DNA of 64,000 bases, taken from Bifidobacterium actinocoloniiforme DSM 22766 (GTDB lineage: Bacteria > Actinomycetota > Actinomycetes > Actinomycetales > Bifidobacteriaceae). The position numbers and the translations under genes were made by a program. The stretch's first letter is position 1, and every line of letters begins with the position of its first letter. Shown here piece after piece: positions 19,401 through 26,700 of the stretch. A model generated the notes under the pieces. It worked only from the letters and a program-made list of their open reading frames with translations, searched no databases and had not been told where the DNA came from. The stretch spans positions 1,612,001 through 1,676,000 of the forward strand of contig NZ_CP011786.1 in assembly GCF_001263395.1 (NCBI RefSeq), read 5' to 3'.

Positions 19401-22400
19401 GCCCAGGCCAAGGGCGTATCCGTCGCCCTGCCCAGCGCTGGCGGTGGCTCCGGTTCGGCGGTCGTGGATTCCGCGGCCCTGGACGCTTTCGCCGCCCAGG
19501 TCACCGGCTCGCAGGGCCTCCTGGCCTCCACGGCACGCTACTTGCTCGATCAGCTGGGGTTGAAGCCAGCTGCCCCCGCTCCGGGCGAGAACGAGGACGC
19601 GGCCGTCGTGGCCGCTGTCGATGCCGAGCTTGGCTCCGATTGGCCGCAACAGGTCGAACCGGCCTTCGATGAGCGTAAGGCCGTCCTCTTCGACGACCGC
19701 TGGGCCACCGCCCGCGAGGACCTTGCCCGCATCTGGTTCGAGGGCGATGAATCCAGTCAGGCGGCCAGCTTCCTGGGCGCCGGACCCGAGGTAGGGGCCC
19801 AAGCCGTCTGGTATGAGCGTCAAGCGCAGCAGGCTGGCAGGGCTGATCTGGCCCAGGTCTTCACCCGCATCGCCGATGAGGCCGGTCGGGACCCCTCCGC
19901 CGACCCCAAGTCCAGTCGGTTCGCCACCGATGTAGCGGTGGTCACCGGCGTATCGGACAATTCGATCGCCGGATCGCTCACAGCTGGGCTTCTGGAGGGT
20001 GGGGCGACCGTTGTGGCCGTCCTGCACGGCCTGGACCAGAAGAGCGTCCAGTGGGCCAAGCGGCTCTACCGGGAGCACGCGGTCGCTGGCGCCAAACTGT
20101 GGATCGTGCCCGCCAACCTGTCCAGCTTCCGGGATGTGGACGCCCTGGTCGACTGGGTGGGTTCGGCCCAGCGTAAGACCACCGGCGCCACGACCACCAT
20201 CTTGAAGCCGGCTCTGGAGCCAAGCATCCTCCTGCCCTTCGCGGCGCCGCCCATGCATGGCACGATGGCGGATTCCGGCAAGCTCTTCGAGTCCCAGGCC
20301 AGACTCATGCTCTGGGGCCTGGAGCGCATGATCGCCGGTTTTGCGCGGATCGGCGCCGATACGGACGTGGACCACAGGCTGCACGTGGTTTTGCCGGGCT
20401 CCCCCAACCGGGGCGTTTTCGGTGGCGATGGCGCTTACGGCGAGATCAAGGCTGCTTTGGACGCGATCGTCAACCGCTCCAGGAGTGAACGCGACTGGTC
20501 CGACAGGGTGACCTTCGCCCATCCGCTGATCGGCTGGGTGCGCGGCACTGGGCTCATGGGCGCCAACGACCCCTTGGTCGCGGCGGTCGAGCGGCAAGGA
20601 GTCACCACCTACTCCACCGAGCAGATGGCCAGCCAACTTCTGGACCTGTGCACGCCCGAGGCCCGCAGGCGCGCGCTCCAGGCCCCCATCCAAGCCGACC
20701 TGACCGGAGGCTTGGGCAAGGAGCCCATCGACTTGCGCGCTTTGAAAGCCGAGGCGGCGCAAGAGGCCACGGACGGCGACGGCAGTTCCGCCAGCGGCTC
20801 TGACGCGGGCGCAACGGGCGCTGGCTCGGGCTCTGGTCAAGACAGGGACCGCATCGTCAAGGCCCTGCCCACCCCGCACGTGCCCCATCAGCCCCAGGTC
20901 GATTTGGCCGACTGGAAGGGCGTGACCGCCCGGCCCGAGGACCAAATCGTCATCGTCTCGATTGGCGAGATGGGCCCCTGGGGCTCCGGCCGCACCCGTT
21001 TCGAGGCCGAGTTGGGCATCCATTCGGACGGCCAGGTGGAGCTCTCCGCGGCCGCCGTGCTCGAACTGGCCTGGAACATGGGCCTGATCGAGTGGCAGGA
21101 TTCGCCCAAGCCCGGCTGGTACGACGCGGCTGGCAACTTGGTGCCCGAGGAGGACATCGCGGAGCGCTACCATGATGAAGTCGTGGCCCGCTCCGGCATC
21201 CGTCCCTTCGACGATGGGATGGGCTCGGACTATAAGCAGGGCACGGACGAGGAGGAGGCCGACGTCTTCCTCGACCACGACGTGGTCTTCTCGGTGCCCG
21301 CCGCTTCGATAGCCCAGGAGTACGTCAAACTGGACCCGGAGCACACGGGTGTGGAGCGCGACGAGGAGTCGGGCGAGTGGAACGTCACCCGTCGCAAAGG
21401 CTCCAAGATTCGCGTGCCTCGACGCGCCACGATGACCCGCACGGTCGGCGGCCAGTTCCCGAAGGGCTTCGACCCGGTCAAGTGGGGCATCCCCGCCTCG
21501 ATGGTCGGCAATGTAGACCCAATCGCCCTGTGGAACCTCGTGACCACGGTGGATGCCTACCTGTCGGCTGGCTTCACCCCCGTCGAGGTGCTGCAGGTCA
21601 TCCACCCCTCCAAGCTGGCGTCCACCCAGGGCACCGGTTTCGGCGGCATGGCCTCCATGCGCAAGCTCTACCTGGACCGTTACCTGGGCCGTGAAATCCC
21701 CACCGACATCCTGCAAGAGGCCTTGCCCAACGTGGTCGCGGCTCATGTGATGCAGTCGTACATCGGCGGATACGGCAACATGGTTCAGCCGGTCTCGGCC
21801 TGCGCCACGGCCGCGGTTTCCCTGGAGGAAGGCGTCGACAAGATCGCCCTGGGCAAGGCGGGCTTCGTCGTCACCGGCGCCATCGACGACATCGGCGTGG
21901 AATCGGTGATCGGCTTTGGGAACATGAACGCGACCGCCGATTCGGGCGAGATGCTCGCCAAAGGCATCGCCCCGCGCTTCTTCTCGCGGGCCAACGACCG
22001 GCGGCGCGGCGGCTTCCTGGAGTCCCAGGGCGGCGGCACGATCCTGCTGACCCGAGGCGACATAGCGCTCAAGATGGGTCTGCCGGTGGCGGGCGTGGTG
22101 GGATACATCCACTCGTTCGCCGACGGTGCCCACACGTCGATCCCCGCCCCGGGCCTGGGCGCCCTGGCGGCAGGCATGGGCGGCGCCGAGTCCGACTTGG
22201 CTCGTTCGCTGGCCAAGCTGGGCGTTTCGCCGGACGAGGTGGCCGTGGTCTCCAAGCATGACACGTCCACCAACGCCAACGACCCCAACGAGTCCGAGCT
22301 CCACAACAGCTTGGCGCGCGCGATTGGGCGCACGGAGGGTAACCCGCTCTACGTCATCTCGCAAAAGAGCCTGACCGGTCACGCCAAGGGCGGGGCTTGC

Positions 22401-22865
22401 ATCTTCCAGATCAATGGTTTGACGCAGCTCTTCCGCTCCGGGGTCATCCCAGCCAACGCCTCACTGGATTGCGTGGACCCGAAGATGCGGCGGGACGACC
22501 ACCTGGTCTGGTTGGAGCAGCCGCTGCGGGTGGGGTCCATCAAGGCCGGCCTGGTCACCTCGCTGGGCTTCGGCCACGTCTCCGGCATCGGCGCGATTGT
22601 GCACCCGGGCGCCTTCGAGGCGGCGGTCGCCCAGAGCCAGGGCGAGCAGGCCCTGGAGGAGTGGCGGAGGCGGGCCAACGCCCGGCTGGCCGCCGGTCAG
22701 CGCCGCTTGCAAGAAGGCCGTATGGGCCGTGCCACCCTCTACGAGTCGATTGACAACCGGCGCTTCCGTGAGGACGCCCCCGGCTACGACGCGCACGAGG
22801 TCGAGAAGGCCATGCTCCTGAACCCCGACGCCCGCTTGGGTGAATCCGGCTACTACGAGGCCTGA
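13476..22865 (+). CDS. fas: Type I fatty acid synthase, single polypeptide
   Basis: 3129 residues, in the usual range for bifidobacterial and mycobacterial FAS-I. Domain order as read: acetyltransferase (GHSQG, Ser124); FMN enoyl reductase (VLLAGMTPTTVEPG from about 405; EGGAAGGHHSWE); hot-dog dehydratase (SGDFNPIHTS about 1230; PLVHGM); malonyl/palmitoyl transferase (GHSLGEY, Ser1440); an Ala/Pro-rich linker about 1746-1805; acyl carrier domain (NGVSSRRNQLL, with Ser1843 the probable phosphopantetheine site); ketoreductase (DVAVVTGVSDNSIAGSL about 2150); ketosynthase (SACATAAVSLEEG, Cys2776, with later His motifs in VSKHDTSTNANDPNE and LTGHAKGG). No integral phosphopantetheinyl transferase is present; acpS lies 1.2 kb downstream. 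AGGA precedes the ATG. It makes acyl-CoA or fatty acids from malonyl-CoA supplied by the upstream carboxylase. Confidence 0.96.
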   Translation: MTNAFFINRLADQPHALIFAGQSTPWPSALADLCQDPTLEEALKGHAESARRMLTAVAADLLATDGKPLDLFGYQPKGAKLGAAADASASVPGIALTQLGALIDLDRLGYDFASARPLAVLGHSQGIIGVHMAQAIQEAGSIQAAEGEIDRILATAMLIGAAGTRQARRLGIHAQGEATPMLSVRGATRRQVDILISRVPSPKGPIGVAVTNSDRQLVLSGYPQDLAAFEIEVGKEADRQAKMREEKVRGGTPFAPVLEYLDVSLPFHSSLMADAVDECLDWAGRCGLDADRAQLLAQEVLVNHADWAGQVRSVLESNDPSQLWLVDLGPGETVGKLVSSLTQGTGIGIVEAATAAQRAALSTLEGEPERSQDWRRFKPSVIDTPAGRRISTAFSRLTGKPPVLLAGMTPTTVEPGIVAAAANAGYWAELAGGGQVSAEVFDRHMRQLEDELDEGRTVEFNAMFMDRYLWNLQFGSQRIVSKKRESGAPIDGVVISAGIPEQDEAQALIDRLMAEGFPYVAFKPGTVDQIRQVVAIAKQVAPKPILMQVEGGAAGGHHSWESLDDLLISTYAQVRERPNIVLVAGGGIGTPERAADYISGSWSREYGMPDMPVDGVLVGTAAMTAAEACTSPEVKRALVATPGIDMSQPDPDPFAPLGERWVPSGGSVGGVSSGLSHLHADIYELENDSAVCGRLLVRVMKHPEELQDRRDEIIDALAKTAKPYFGDLEGMTYQQWAERFAELSYPWADDTYVDRFLHLLRRVEARVQPLESGEFQSIFTGHDDVSEPEQALRRLRQAYPQASETTVVPADVAWFPTLVREYPKPMPFVPVIDNDLLRWWGQDQLWQAEDPRYGADSVRAIPGPISVAGITSVDEPVASILGRFEQAALERVAGEERTKPVQAYAELACAASAEEFIRRSPHISWVGHLTNNPAYGTPMGDQHYEIRAAGASQGLERYDLDIHLDTFWDDEPGGGLDKHAVRHIVIPLTLDPRAAGSFPVVDRERLPEHVYALLEATAGIGNTAITGDRLEAMPAIEQMDDKATYPYGRAHASYTLSPSLGFDHEAVTGAALPASLTPSAIAPDALVGPAWPAIYAALGSVYVEGLPIIEGLLNAVHLDHLIELEVDEDELCRRAGQRIELTSWAEDYRESASGRVVTIHVRHQATDGTVLANEVERFAIRGRAYSDQLPQPAPDYGGIEADRVDTPRRLLRRVSVTAPTDMTAFARTSGDFNPIHTSVRGAAVSGLAAPLVHGMWLSATAQHAAQATDEQGSHYEIAGWTYNMYGMVQLGDRVEISVERVGKVRHGGLVLEVTCRIDGGIVSRGTAIARAPRSAYVYPGQGIQQQGMVLDERAKSPAAQRTWERADALTRSKLGFSILAVVRDNPKTLTAKGVTYHHPEGLLNLTQFTQVALATVAFAQTARLRESGADVWPAYFAGHSLGEYNALSSFAGVMSLETVLELVFHRGSTMHALIERDEQGRSNYRMGALRPNQFGVDDSGVKEYVESVSAECGEFLEIVNYNLAGQQYAVAGTIAGLEYLRRDSNARAKEAGGKPAFMYVPGIDVPFHSSLLRKGVPEFRDTLDALLPEHIDYSRLEGRYIPNLVARPFEMTRDFAASILGVVPSERIKAVLDDPALWDSYAADDQRLGRLLLTELLSWQFASPVRWIETQALMFGSREQGGLGVEQLVEVGLGHSPTLANMASRTLKLPDMRERQVTVYNLGRDEARVYLTDSDPAAPIADDEPIAPASPTQMEELAPASAAAAEPAPSAAEPAAPAPEPAAPAQSQQAAAPAAGASSGADVGDIPFKASDAIQALLAYSTKIRPDQIGESDTTDTLTNGVSSRRNQLLMDISSELGVASVDGAAEASMGDLSALVDSVAPNYKPFGPVLSDIVRDRIKALFGPSGIKLKQVEERVNNDWLLGPGWAAATVVSLVLDTREGSSARGGDLAQLPTQAVSTPAAAKAVIDQAVQRVAQAKGVSVALPSAGGGSGSAVVDSAALDAFAAQVTGSQGLLASTARYLLDQLGLKPAAPAPGENEDAAVVAAVDAELGSDWPQQVEPAFDERKAVLFDDRWATAREDLARIWFEGDESSQAASFLGAGPEVGAQAVWYERQAQQAGRADLAQVFTRIADEAGRDPSADPKSSRFATDVAVVTGVSDNSIAGSLTAGLLEGGATVVAVLHGLDQKSVQWAKRLYREHAVAGAKLWIVPANLSSFRDVDALVDWVGSAQRKTTGATTTILKPALEPSILLPFAAPPMHGTMADSGKLFESQARLMLWGLERMIAGFARIGADTDVDHRLHVVLPGSPNRGVFGGDGAYGEIKAALDAIVNRSRSERDWSDRVTFAHPLIGWVRGTGLMGANDPLVAAVERQGVTTYSTEQMASQLLDLCTPEARRRALQAPIQADLTGGLGKEPIDLRALKAEAAQEATDGDGSSASGSDAGATGAGSGSGQDRDRIVKALPTPHVPHQPQVDLADWKGVTARPEDQIVIVSIGEMGPWGSGRTRFEAELGIHSDGQVELSAAAVLELAWNMGLIEWQDSPKPGWYDAAGNLVPEEDIAERYHDEVVARSGIRPFDDGMGSDYKQGTDEEEADVFLDHDVVFSVPAASIAQEYVKLDPEHTGVERDEESGEWNVTRRKGSKIRVPRRATMTRTVGGQFPKGFDPVKWGIPASMVGNVDPIALWNLVTTVDAYLSAGFTPVEVLQVIHPSKLASTQGTGFGGMASMRKLYLDRYLGREIPTDILQEALPNVVAAHVMQSYIGGYGNMVQPVSACATAAVSLEEGVDKIALGKAGFVVTGAIDDIGVESVIGFGNMNATADSGEMLAKGIAPRFFSRANDRRRGGFLESQGGGTILLTRGDIALKMGLPVAGVVGYIHSFADGAHTSIPAPGLGALAAGMGGAESDLARSLAKLGVSPDEVAVVSKHDTSTNANDPNESELHNSLARAIGRTEGNPLYVISQKSLTGHAKGGACIFQINGLTQLFRSGVIPANASLDCVDPKMRRDDHLVWLEQPLRVGSIKAGLVTSLGFGHVSGIGAIVHPGAFEAAVAQSQGEQALEEWRRRANARLAAGQRRLQEGRMGRATLYESIDNRRFREDAPGYDAHEVEKAMLLNPDARLGESGYYEA

Positions 22866-22871
22866 GCGCAA

Positions 22872-22922
22872 AAGCAATCCGCCGGCCCGCCCCTCAACTG
22901 GGGGTGGGCCGGCGGATTGCTT
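22872..22922 (+). terminator. Strong hairpin terminator after the fatty acid synthase gene
   Basis: A stem of about 17 bp (AAGCAATCCGCCGGCCC and its complement) around a short loop, seven bases after the stop. It also separates the convergent minus-strand gene and may serve both strands. Confidence 0.85.
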
Positions 22923-22933
22923 GTTCGAGCTTC

Positions 22934-23300
22934 TTAAAGCCATGCAGGGAGGGCGGCGTTGATCCGGTCCACCAGGGCCCTGGGGTTTGCGACACCTAAG
23001 ACCAGGCGGGAGTAAGGCTCACCGGTGAGTTGGATGACGACTGGACGTTCGGGGCGGGCCACGTTCCAAAAGGAGCGCTCGCCCTGGAGGACGAAGCTGC
23101 CGGCCCACAGGCCGCCGACCGCGGTGCCTGGGTCGCGCAGGCCCTTGGGCTGATCGAGGATGCCGGGGTCCTCCGTGGCCCCCAAGACATGGGACATGGG
23201 TATTTCAATTCTTTTTTTTGAGGGCGAGGACCTTGTGGATTTCCCTCGGCTCGATGACGAGCTTGTCGCCCTCGAAACTCACGCTATTACTGGCCTTCAT
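22934..23300 (-). pseudogene. PH-like domain protein gene, split by a frameshift in an A8 tract
   Basis: Translation starts at ATG (plus-strand CAT 23298-23300) behind a perfect AAGGAGG. The first ~30 residues read MKASNSVSFEGDKLVIEP... then KVLALKKKN and a stop. Removing one A from the eight-A coding-strand run (plus-strand T8, 23212-23219) restores the frame: LKKRIEIPMSHVLGATEDP, then TAVGGLWAGSFVLQGERSFW and VVIQLTGEPYSRLVLGV to the stop at 22934. The restored product of about 121 residues resembles small bacterial PH-like domain proteins; that assignment is from memory of the pattern. The strong ribosome site and clean downstream frame argue that the lesion is recent, a sequencing error, or a slippage switch. 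Confidence 0.75.
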
Positions 23301-23379
23301 GATTGCCTCCTTAGTGCTTGTATGATTGTGCGCTCTGAGTCAGCGGCCGGCTGGCCGATGGCTGCCGGGCGCATGGTGT

Positions 23380-23892
23380 TTATCGTTGGTCGGGCTCGTC
23401 CACTTGGCCGGAGGGGAGGCCCCTCGGTGGTTGGGCCACTTGCTTAGCCGCCGGCCGCTTGCCCTGGGAGGCAGTCCCGTCTTCGCTCAGCTGCGCGCGT
23501 TTGAGCAGCGCTTGTCCCAATAGCCGGGCTATGCGGGCCGACCTTTCATGGCTGGGTCCTTGGGCCTCTTGCGCTGGTGCGGGCAGCGGCAGGGCGGCGA
23601 AATAGCGTTCAAGCAGGCCTTGGATCTGCCCGTCGCTGGCCGACAGCTCCATCATCGCCACCAATGCCACTTCCAGTGCTTCCGCACTTGCTTTGCCGGG
23701 CTTAAGGCTTTTGCGCAGGACGGCCAGGAAGATGCCGCGCTTGCTGCCGAAGGCGGAGTAGAGACTTCCGCGCAGGAGTCCGGTGGCCTTCACTAGGTCG
23801 TCGATTGAGGTGCCCTCGTATCCGTGTGCCAGGAAGGCTTGGCGGGCCTGCTTCAGAGCCTGGTCCGTGTCGAAATCGCGATGTCGTCCCAT
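23380..23892 (-). CDS. TetR-family transcriptional regulator
   Basis: 170 residues. The N-terminal helix-turn-helix is clear (QARQAFLAHGYEGTSIDDLVK, then GLLRGSLYSAFGSKRGIFLAVL). The C-terminal ligand-binding part is short and ends in a hydrophilic Lys/Pro/Gln-rich tail. It is divergent from acpS with an AT-rich intergenic stretch between them, so autoregulation and possibly control of acpS are plausible. No ligand can be predicted. Confidence 0.85.
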   Translation of the reverse strand: MGRHRDFDTDQALKQARQAFLAHGYEGTSIDDLVKATGLLRGSLYSAFGSKRGIFLAVLRKSLKPGKASAEALEVALVAMMELSASDGQIQGLLERYFAALPLPAPAQEAQGPSHERSARIARLLGQALLKRAQLSEDGTASQGKRPAAKQVAQPPRGLPSGQVDEPDQR

Positions 23893-23913
23893 GGCGACAA
23901 CCCTATCATATAC

Positions 23914-23929
23914 TTGAACGATTGGTCAA
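23914..23929. promoter_or_regulatory. Imperfect palindrome, candidate TetR operator
   Basis: TTGAACGATTGGTCAA (12 of 16 positions symmetric) lies 22 bp upstream of the TetR start, within the short AT-rich promoter stretch of that gene. Position and symmetry suggest an autoregulatory operator. Confidence 0.45.
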
Positions 23930-24024
23930 AAAATGGGACGTTATCGCCGTATGCAAGTTCCACACCGGTAATCAGCTTCCGGGCTCGGCCTGTTCCTGTA
24001 CCCAGCCGAGGCCATACTGGAAGC

Positions 24025-24507
24025 ATGAGTGAGGAGATGAAGGGAAAGCCCGCCTGGCCGGGTGGTCCCGCGCCTACCCGCCTGTTGGGTCTTGGGCACG
24101 ACATCGTGAGCGTTGAGCCCTTCGCCCAGCAACTGGCTGAGCCTGGCTCACGGATGCGCGACCTCTTCTCGCCGCGCGAGCAACGCCAGTGCGCCGAGCG
24201 TTCCCGATTCAAGGGCGACAGCGAAGCCGTCCATCTATCCGCCCGCTGGGCTGGCAAGGAGTCGGTCGTTAAAGCCTGGTCCGCAGCCCTTGGTCCCCGC
24301 CCCGCCCCCTACACCCTCGACGATTTCCCTTGGGCGGGGATTGAAATACTGGATGATTCCCGTTCCCGCCCCGGCGTCTACCTTGCCGATGAAGTCCGTG
24401 ACCGGCTGTGTTCGTCACTGGAGCTGACAGCCGCCCCAATCTGGCGCATCTCCCTGTCGCATGACGGCGGTCTGGCCTCGGCTGCGGCGGCGCTCGTGGT
24501 TTGGTAG
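24025..24507 (+). CDS. acpS: Holo-[acyl-carrier-protein] synthase (AcpS-type phosphopantetheinyl transferase)
   Basis: 160 residues from ATG at 24025. The magnesium-binding GLGHDIVSVEPF motif and WAGKESVVKAWS are the two AcpS signatures; the C-terminal ISLSHDGGLASAAAAL matches the last family block. It transfers 4'-phosphopantetheine from CoA to the synthase ACP serine. Since the synthase here lacks its own transferase domain, this is the obvious activator. The ribosome site is weak (GGAAG, 24019-24022); a second in-frame ATG at 24037 directly abuts GAGGAG and is less likely. The open frame extends upstream to 23824 without a plausible start. Confidence 0.9.
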   Translation: MSEEMKGKPAWPGGPAPTRLLGLGHDIVSVEPFAQQLAEPGSRMRDLFSPREQRQCAERSRFKGDSEAVHLSARWAGKESVVKAWSAALGPRPAPYTLDDFPWAGIEILDDSRSRPGVYLADEVRDRLCSSLELTAAPIWRISLSHDGGLASAAAALVVW

Positions 24508-24521
24508 GGGGGGGTAAAAAC

Positions 24522-24549
24522 GCCCGCAACGCGATGAGGCGCTGCGGGC
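24522..24549. terminator. Hairpin after acpS, possibly bidirectional
   Basis: GCCCGCA pairs with TGCGGGC with three further inner pairs. There is an A-run on its left side, which would be a T-run for minus-strand transcription. Confidence 0.45.
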
Positions 24550-24593
24550 TGGTATTGATCAAGCACATTTGCGGGCATGACGAGACCGTGTCG

Positions 24594-24664
24594 CCCCCCC
24601 CCCCCGGGGTGTGGATTGAATTTTTCCGGTCCGTTGGGCAAGCGTTAGTGTTAGCCCCCCCCCC
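24594..24664. repeat. Two poly-C tracts downstream of acpS
   Basis: C12 at 24594-24605 and C10 at 24655-24664. A G8 run (24507-24514) immediately precedes them at the acpS stop. Such tracts are prone to slippage; no convincing reading frame crosses them here. Confidence 0.8.
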
Positions 24665-24686
24665 GTAGGGAGTGAATTGCAAGCTC

Positions 24687-24870
24687 GGTCTTTCGGGTTG
24701 ATTATGCGGGTTCGTTTGTTGTCTGTGTTGCGCCTGGAGGGGATTGGATGCAGATTAGTGGGCTTGTGCCCTTCTGGTTTGCGGACGGTTCTGTGATGGA
24801 ACGTGGAAGTGGACGGGGTTGGCGTTTCGGACAGTTTGACAGGATGGGCTGGCTCGCTTCATAAGAAGGC
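24687..24870 (+). repeat. Dispersed direct repeat, copy A, with a tRNA-Gly-like 3' remnant
   Basis: This segment is about 85-90% identical by eye to 31532-31713 (copy B) in the same orientation. It starts with a degenerate T-arm-like piece (GATTATGCGGGTTCG) and includes the shared blocks GGGCTTGTGCCCTTCTGG and GGAAGTGGACGGGGTTGGCG. It lies about 130 bp upstream of the intact tRNA-Gly. No protein is convincingly encoded. The remainder up to 25002 shows nothing recognisable. Confidence 0.75.
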
Positions 24871-25002
24871 TTGTGGGGCTGGCGTGGATATGTCATGTAT
24901 GCGCTGCTGGTTTGCTTCATGCGTTTGGTCGGGTGCTGATGGCGTATGCGCAACCGGGAAGGCAAAGGGGTGTGCTAAGCTCTGAAACGAGCAAGTCACT
25001 TC

Positions 25003-25076
25003 GCGGATGTAGCTCAATGGTAGAGCCTTAGTCTTCCAAACTAATTACGCGGGTTCGATTCCCGTCATCCGCTCCA
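25003..25076 (+). tRNA. tRNA-Gly (anticodon TCC), CCA encoded
   Basis: A complete cloverleaf. The acceptor stem is GCGGATG paired with CATCCGC, the D-arm is GCTCAATGGTAGAGC, and the anticodon stem TTAGT/ACTAA encloses loop CTTCCAA with TCC at 25035-25037. The T-arm contains GGTTCGATTCC. The discriminator T is followed by encoded CCA (25074-25076). It lies within the accessory stretch next to repeat copy A. Confidence 0.96.
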
Positions 25077-25823
25077 TTGTGAATGCCTTGTAGCGCAAAG
25101 GGCCAGGCCTCTATTTGAATCTTTTACCCGGGTTTTACGCGAGTGTGATGTTATTCGCAACGAGCTCTTGGTGCCGGTGTTTGATCATGTGGTTTCGCCC
25201 AATTGTCCGCTCCGGGGTGAGTCTCCGGAGACGGTAGCCAATGGCTGCTCGGTGCGGGTCCCTCGTTCGGGGCGCAGAGGTTTCCGGGTCGCTGGAGTTG
25301 GGCTTAGCGGCCTACCTAGGATGGCCAGCAGACAGCCCTTCTTCCGGGCCTCTTGGCTTCAGTCAGTGGGAAGGCTCTCGCTGTCGCTCGTGCTATGGCT
25401 CTGTGCTGAGGTTTCGGGAATCCTGGGAACTCATCGTAGACTGGGCGTAACCATGCCAGAAACCGGTGGGTGTAGGAATCATTGGGATAGGGGATCGGCG
25501 GAACAGAACACCGAAGTGGTGGAAGTCAAAATTCTCAAAGCAGCCGTTTTGGCTTCTTGGCTTGGGCAGTATAAAAGAGTCTCGCTGACGTCGGCGTTGC
25601 CGACAAGGCTCCGAATGCGCGGATGGTTGTCACTAGCAGTCATCCGCACGTTTCAACCTCAAGGTCTTTCTGCCATATTGATGTAGAGATCGTAGATTTT
25701 GGGATGGGGTCAAAAGCGGTGAGGGTAAGGTAAAAGGCGTCTGCTCTGTTACTTAAAGATTTTTTCGCCGGATTACTGCCTTACAGGTGTCCTGTTTTAA
25801 TCTCCGGCTTAGTCTAAGTTCTC
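25077..25823. other. Stretch without a recognisable gene
   Basis: An open frame at 25168-25686 (+) gives a low-complexity translation with no family signature and no ribosome site, so it is not called. The segment's base composition is irregular; it probably holds decayed sequence. Confidence 0.5.
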
Positions 25824-26700
25824 GGATCCATCAACCTCGACGTCAAAGCCCTGGTGGGGCGTTACCCCGAGCACGGGCACACGGCGACCGCGCGCAGCAT
25901 CGCCATGCTCCCCGGCGGCAAGGGCTCGAACCAGGCTGTGGCCGCCGCCAAACTGGGCGGCAAGGTATCCATGCTGGGCCGGTTAGGCTAGGATGGGGCC
26001 GGCAAATAGATGCTCGACGACCTGGACGCCTGGGGAGTGGACACCAGATTCATCTCCAAGAGCGCTCAGGAAGGCACTGGCACCTTCATCGCGGAGATTG
26101 ACCAGACTTCGGGGAACACGATGGTCGGCACCTTGGGAGCCAATGCCACCATCAGCGGTGAGGAGGTCAGTCAAACCCTGGGACAGATTGAGGCACCCGT
26201 GCTTCTTCTTCAGTTGGAGACCAGCAAGGAGTCCGCCATGGCCGCTTTGAAAACGGGCAGGGGGTAAGGGCATGTACATCATCCTCGACCCTGCACCGGC
26301 CGACGGTTTCTTCCCTGAGGCCCTCCAATAAGCCGATTGCGTCACTCCCAACCAGCAGGAGACAGAACGGATTACCGGAATCAAGGTAACCGACAGGGTT
26401 CAGGCCATCGAGGCGGCTAAGGCCATAGCCAAGATGGGGCCCAGTACCGTCATCGTCAAGCTGGGGGCCGACGGCAGCGTGGTCTTGCATGAAGGTGAGA
26501 TTTATGAAATCGATTCGGTCAAAGTCAAGGCGGTCGACAGTGTGTGTGCCGGGGACGTCTTCGCTGGGGCTCTTGCAGTCAATTATTCCCAGCACCGCAA
26601 TTTCCTCAACGCGGTGAACTTCGCCAACAAGGCCGCTGCGATCAAAGTCAGCAGGATCGGCAACCATGATGCCTTCCCCACCTTGGCGGATATGGGCTGA
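25824..26700 (+). pseudogene. Ribokinase-type sugar kinase, multiply disrupted
   Basis: PfkB/ribokinase homology spans the whole segment. It begins at GSINLDVKALVGRYPEHG without a start codon and includes LPGGKGSNQAVAAAKLGG, the DPAPADGFFPEALQ block, CVTPNQQETERITG, VIVKLGADGSV and the catalytic-loop remnant DSVCAGDVFAGAL. There are stops at 25989 (TAG), 26007 (TAG) and 26329 (TAA), and a frame change between about 26255 and 26271. The last ~370 bp from about 26332 remain open to the TGA at 26698. Four lesions and no start make it clearly inactive. Ribose or a related pentose was probably the substrate of the ancestor. Confidence 0.9.

Noticed and set aside
17712-22382. 1556-codon open frame antisense to the fatty acid synthase gene
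   Set aside because: A shadow of high-GC third positions in the opposite strand; composition is His/Gly/Val/Gln-rich with no domain. The same applies to 13620-16016, 1467-2777 and 50110-51993.
25168-25686. 172-codon plus-strand open frame near tRNA-Gly
   Set aside because: No recognisable domain, no ribosome site, irregular composition; more likely non-coding.
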